Below, piece by piece: positions 7,150 to 9,189 of a stretch of DNA of 9,189 bases (the first letter of the stretch is position 1; every line of letters begins with the position of its first letter). Source of the DNA: Betaproteobacteria bacterium UBA2293 (GTDB lineage Bacteria > Pseudomonadota > Gammaproteobacteria > Burkholderiales > Rhodocyclaceae); contig DDWF01000156.1 in assembly GCA_002345845.1 (NCBI GenBank), forward strand, positions 1 through 9,189, given 5' to 3'. The notes under the pieces are model-generated. The model was not told the origin of the DNA and made no database searches. It saw only the letters and a list, made by a program, of their open reading frames with translations. The position numbers were made by a program, and so were the translations under genes.

Positions 7150-7830
7150 ATGCAATTCCACTCCGTCACCTTCGATCTCGACGGCACACTGCTCGATACC
7201 ATCGCCGATCTGGCCGAGGCCTGTCGCCTGATGCTGGCGGAGCTCGGCGAGCCGACGCGTACGCCGGAGGAAGTGCACAGTTTCGTCGGCAAGGGCCTGG
7301 CGGTGCTCGTCGAGCGTTGCCTGACCCGCGACCGGGCACCGACGGCGGAGCATCTGGCGGCAGCCATCGAGTCGTTCAAGCGCCACTACACCGAGGTCAA
7401 TGGCCGCCACACGCGCATCTATCCCGGCGTGCTGGAGGGGCTGGAAGCCTGGCGCAACGGTGGCTTCCGTATGGGCGTCGTGACCAACAAGCCGGCCATC
7501 TTCACCGAGGCGCTGCTCGAACGCATGGGCATCGCCGATTTCTTCGACGTCGTCGTCTCCGGTGATACCACCGAACACAAGAAGCCGCACCCGGAACCGA
7601 TCCTGCACGCCTGCCGCTGGCTGGGCGTCGAGCCGATCCACAATCTGCATGTCGGCGACTCGAAAAACGACATCGAAGCCGCCCGCGCCGCCGGTTGCGC
7701 CGCCTTCTGTGTGCCCTATGGCTACAACGAGGGAGTGCCGGTGGACAGTGCTGAATGCGATGCGCTAGTATCCGACCTGCTTGCCGCCTACCGGCTGGCC
7801 CTCACTTTTCAAGACCTCAAGCACCAATGA
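7150..7830 (+). CDS. gph: Phosphoglycolate phosphatase, HAD family
   Basis: Gph hydrolyses 2-phosphoglycolate, a product of oxidative DNA end repair and of Rubisco oxygenation, to glycolate. This 226-residue HAD hydrolase shows all four motifs: I DLDGTLLDT with nucleophile Asp9 and acid/base Asp11, II VTNKP with Thr112, III Lys145 in HKKPHPEP, and IV HVGDSKNDIEAA with Asp170 and Asp174. A helical cap of about 65 residues (FVGKGL region, about 15-90) between motifs I and II marks the Gph subgroup. The ATG is one base after the rpe stop, and AAGG at the end of rpe (7140-7143) serves as ribosome-binding site. The longer open frame to 7039 is antisense-free overlap with rpe and is not needed. The stop codon overlaps the ATG of the Trp leader peptide. 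The order rpe-gph-trpE is also known from pseudomonads. Confidence 0.95.
   Translation: MQFHSVTFDLDGTLLDTIADLAEACRLMLAELGEPTRTPEEVHSFVGKGLAVLVERCLTRDRAPTAEHLAAAIESFKRHYTEVNGRHTRIYPGVLEGLEAWRNGGFRMGVVTNKPAIFTEALLERMGIADFFDVVVSGDTTEHKKPHPEPILHACRWLGVEPIHNLHVGDSKNDIEAARAAGCAAFCVPYGYNEGVPVDSAECDALVSDLLAAYRLALTFQDLKHQ
7742..7771 (+). promoter_or_regulatory. Candidate sigma70 promoter inside gph for the trp leader and trpE
   Basis: TGGACA (7742-7747, five of six to the -35 consensus) and TAGTAT (7766-7771, four of six to the -10) are separated by 18 bases. Transcription would start near 7778, about 50 bases before the leader-peptide ATG. The -10 is read in gph as codons CTA and GTA. On reading the whole gene, neither codon appears elsewhere in it (CTG/CTC and GTC/GTG are used), which fits selection for a DNA signal there. 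Prediction only. Confidence 0.42.
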
Positions 7831-7883
7831 CCACTCTGCGACTCTGGACCGAATGGCAAGGCTGGCGCCGCTGGCGTCCCTGA
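7827..7883 (+). CDS. trpL: trp operon leader peptide (18 residues, four Trp)
   Basis: A short reading frame, MTTLRLWTEWQGWRRWRP, ends in TGA 71 bases before the trpE start. Four of 18 codons are TGG (7845, 7854, 7863 and 7872), evenly spaced at nine-base intervals. This density and position directly before trpE is the hallmark of an attenuation leader: ribosomes stall on the Trp codons when charged tRNA-Trp is scarce, which changes folding of the downstream RNA. The ATG (7827-7829) overlaps the gph stop as ATGA, and there is no clear ribosome-binding site of its own. Translation may therefore depend on reinitiation by ribosomes finishing gph, or be inefficient on a shorter transcript. Identification rests on codon content and context; no homologue search was possible. 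Confidence 0.85.
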   Translation: MTTLRLWTEWQGWRRWRP

Positions 7884-7953
7884 TCTTCGTTCGCGCGCCC
7901 GTCCGGCGCCCCGCTCCAGTTCGCAGTACCCCGTCATTCTTCGAGGCATCCCC
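7864..7953 (+). promoter_or_regulatory. Predicted Trp attenuator region of trpE
   Basis: GGCGCCG in the leader-peptide frame (7864-7870) is perfectly complementary to CGGCGCC (7904-7910). The second segment can instead form a local hairpin, GCGCC (7895-7899) with GGCGC (7905-7909) around a 5-base loop. The two pairings exclude each other, and the first involves the Trp codons at 7863 and 7872, so ribosome position could switch between them. No T-run follows the local hairpin, so the terminating step is not of the textbook kind. Rho-dependent or translational control are alternatives. The trpE ribosome-binding site GAGG (7943-7946) follows at 7 bases from the ATG. Confidence 0.5.
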
Positions 7954-9189
7954 ATGACCGAAACCGAATTCAATGCGCTCGCCGCGCAAGGCTACAACCG
8001 TATTCCCGTCACGCTGGAAACGTTTGCCGATCTCGACACGCCGCTGTCGATCTACCTGAAGCTGGCCAATGCGCCCTATACCTACCTGCTCGAATCGGTG
8101 CAGGGCGGCGAACGCTTCGGTCGCTACTCGATCATCGGTCTGGCCGCCTCGACGCGCATCGTCGTCAATGGCCACCAGGTGCTGGTGCTGACCGGTAACC
8201 GTATCGCCGAACGCGAGGAAGACAGCAATCCGCTCGACTTCATCGGCAAGTTCATGCAGCGCTTCCGCGCTCCGCCGAGCGCCGGCCTGCCGCGTTTCTG
8301 CGGCGGTCTGGTCGGCTGTTTCGGCTACGACACCGTGCGCTATGTCGAAACCCGCCTGACCCGTACCCACAAACCGGACGAAATCGGCACGCCGGACATC
8401 GGCCTGCTGCTGTCCGAGGAAATCGCCGTCGTCGACAACCTGTCCGGCAAGCTGACCCTGATCGTCTATGCCGAACCGGGCTTCCCCGGCGCCTTCCAGA
8501 AGGCGCGGGCGCGCCTCAAGGAACTGCTCGGCAAGCTGCGCACGCCGGTCAACATGCCGGTCGAGCAGCCAGTGGCTTCCGAGCCGGCCGTCTCCATCTT
8601 CGGCGAAGGCCCGTTCAAGCAGGCGGTCAGGAAGGCCAAGGAATACATCACCGAAGGCGACATCATGCAGGTGGTGCTGTCGCAGCGCATGACCAAGCCC
8701 TTCCACGCCAGCCCGCTGGCGCTCTACCGGACGCTGCGCAGCCTCAACCCGTCGCCTTACATGTTTTATTTCGACTTCGAGGATTACCACGTCGTCGGCG
8801 CCTCGCCGGAGATCCTGGTTCGCCTCGAAGGCGACCGCGTCACCGTGCGGCCGATCGCTGGCACCCGCAAGCGCGGCGCCTCGCCGGAAGAGGATGCGGC
8901 GCTGGCTGCCGAACTGCTGGCCGACGAGAAGGAGCGCGCCGAGCACACCCAGCTGCTCGACCTCGGGCGCAACGATTGCGGTCGCGTCGCCCGCATCGGC
9001 ACGGTCAAGCTGACCGAGAACATGATCGTCGAGCGCTACTCGCACGTGATGCACATCGTCTCCAACGTCGAAGGCCGGCTGCAGCCAGGGCTCGACGCCC
9101 TCGACGTGCTGAAGGCCACCTTCCCTGCCGGCACCGTTTCCGGCGCGCCGAAGGTGCGGGCCATGGAAATCATCGACGAACTGGAACCG
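7954..9189 (+). CDS. trpE: Anthranilate synthase component I, 3'-truncated by the window edge
   Basis: TrpE converts chorismate to anthranilate, using ammonia supplied by the glutamine amidotransferase TrpG, the first committed step of tryptophan synthesis. 412 codons are present; the family is about 490-500 residues, so some 80-90 are missing. The N-terminal domain carries the allosteric Trp-binding motif LLES (45-48) and GERFGRYSIIG, so feedback inhibition is expected. The chorismate-binding domain shows EGDIMQVVLSQRM, NPSPYMFYFDF, ASPEILVR, PIAGTRKRG (300-308), DLGRNDCGRV (336-345), the HVMHIVSNVEG histidine segment (364-374) and TFPAGTVSGAPK (389-400). The start ATG has GAGG 7 bases upstream and is preceded by the Trp leader peptide. 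trpG, trpD and trpC often follow but lie outside the window. No key residue appears altered. Confidence 0.97.
   Translation, partial: MTETEFNALAAQGYNRIPVTLETFADLDTPLSIYLKLANAPYTYLLESVQGGERFGRYSIIGLAASTRIVVNGHQVLVLTGNRIAEREEDSNPLDFIGKFMQRFRAPPSAGLPRFCGGLVGCFGYDTVRYVETRLTRTHKPDEIGTPDIGLLLSEEIAVVDNLSGKLTLIVYAEPGFPGAFQKARARLKELLGKLRTPVNMPVEQPVASEPAVSIFGEGPFKQAVRKAKEYITEGDIMQVVLSQRMTKPFHASPLALYRTLRSLNPSPYMFYFDFEDYHVVGASPEILVRLEGDRVTVRPIAGTRKRGASPEEDAALAAELLADEKERAEHTQLLDLGRNDCGRVARIGTVKLTENMIVERYSHVMHIVSNVEGRLQPGLDALDVLKATFPAGTVSGAPKVRAMEIIDELEP

Noticed and set aside
6411..7379. A 450-codon minus-strand open frame that joins apaG to about 320 codons antisense to rpe and gph
   Set aside because: Only the last 127 codons match ApaG. 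The upstream part is low-complexity antisense of strongly conserved rpe and gph, as is common in GC-rich genomes.
7765..9054. A 429-codon minus-strand open frame opposite trpE
   Set aside because: trpE is complete in its motifs on the plus strand, and the antisense product has the biased composition of a shadow frame with no recognisable domain.
1..9189. Search for a defence island, CRISPR array, mobile element or biosynthetic cluster
   Set aside because: All genes are recognisable core functions, with no transposase, integrase, repeat array or change in base composition over long stretches.

Overview
This window is ordinary housekeeping chromosome from a GC-rich proteobacterium, most likely a betaproteobacterium of the Rhodocyclales type (Dechloromonas/Azonexus-like). 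The assignment is an inference from protein character (SecA with a C-terminal zinc motif, bifunctional ArgJ, ApaG), from the gene orders secA-argJ and rpe-gph-trpE, and from the strong preference for G/C at third codon positions. No mobile element, CRISPR array, phage gene, tRNA or rRNA was seen.

Layout. (1) Positions 1-2161 hold the 3' three quarters of secA, followed by a small inverted repeat and then argJ (2242-3468), both on the plus strand. (2) A GC-rich hairpin separates argJ from a convergent minus-strand gene for a secreted dihaem c-type cytochrome (3517-4134). (3) A 219-base divergent intergenic region leads to a plus-strand membrane permease of the AI-2E/PerM family, a YdiK orthologue (4354-5550). 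Its tail overlaps the tail of a minus-strand SAM-dependent methyltransferase gene by 114 bases. (4) That methyltransferase follows apaG on the minus strand. It has no ATG, GTG or TTG that could give a full-length protein, and most plausibly starts at a CTG overlapping the apaG stop codon. (5) From a 36-base divergent gap, rpe, gph and trpE run on the plus strand to the window edge, with trpE cut at codon 412.

The most informative regulatory element lies between gph and trpE. An 18-residue reading frame (7827-7883) contains four Trp codons, and its ATG overlaps the gph stop codon. This is a tryptophan leader peptide, so trpE is very probably controlled by ribosome-mediated attenuation. A promoter-like pair (TGGACA, 18 bases, TAGTAT) inside the 3' end of gph uses codons otherwise absent from that gene, and could drive the leader and trpE independently of rpe-gph.

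Functionally, rpe (pentose phosphate pathway) and gph (2-phosphoglycolate removal) form a tight metabolic pair upstream of the first tryptophan-specific enzyme. secA, argJ, the cytochrome, ydiK and apaG are unrelated housekeeping functions placed side by side. No wholly new multi-gene system is visible. The unusual points are at the level of start codons, overlaps and leader regulation.
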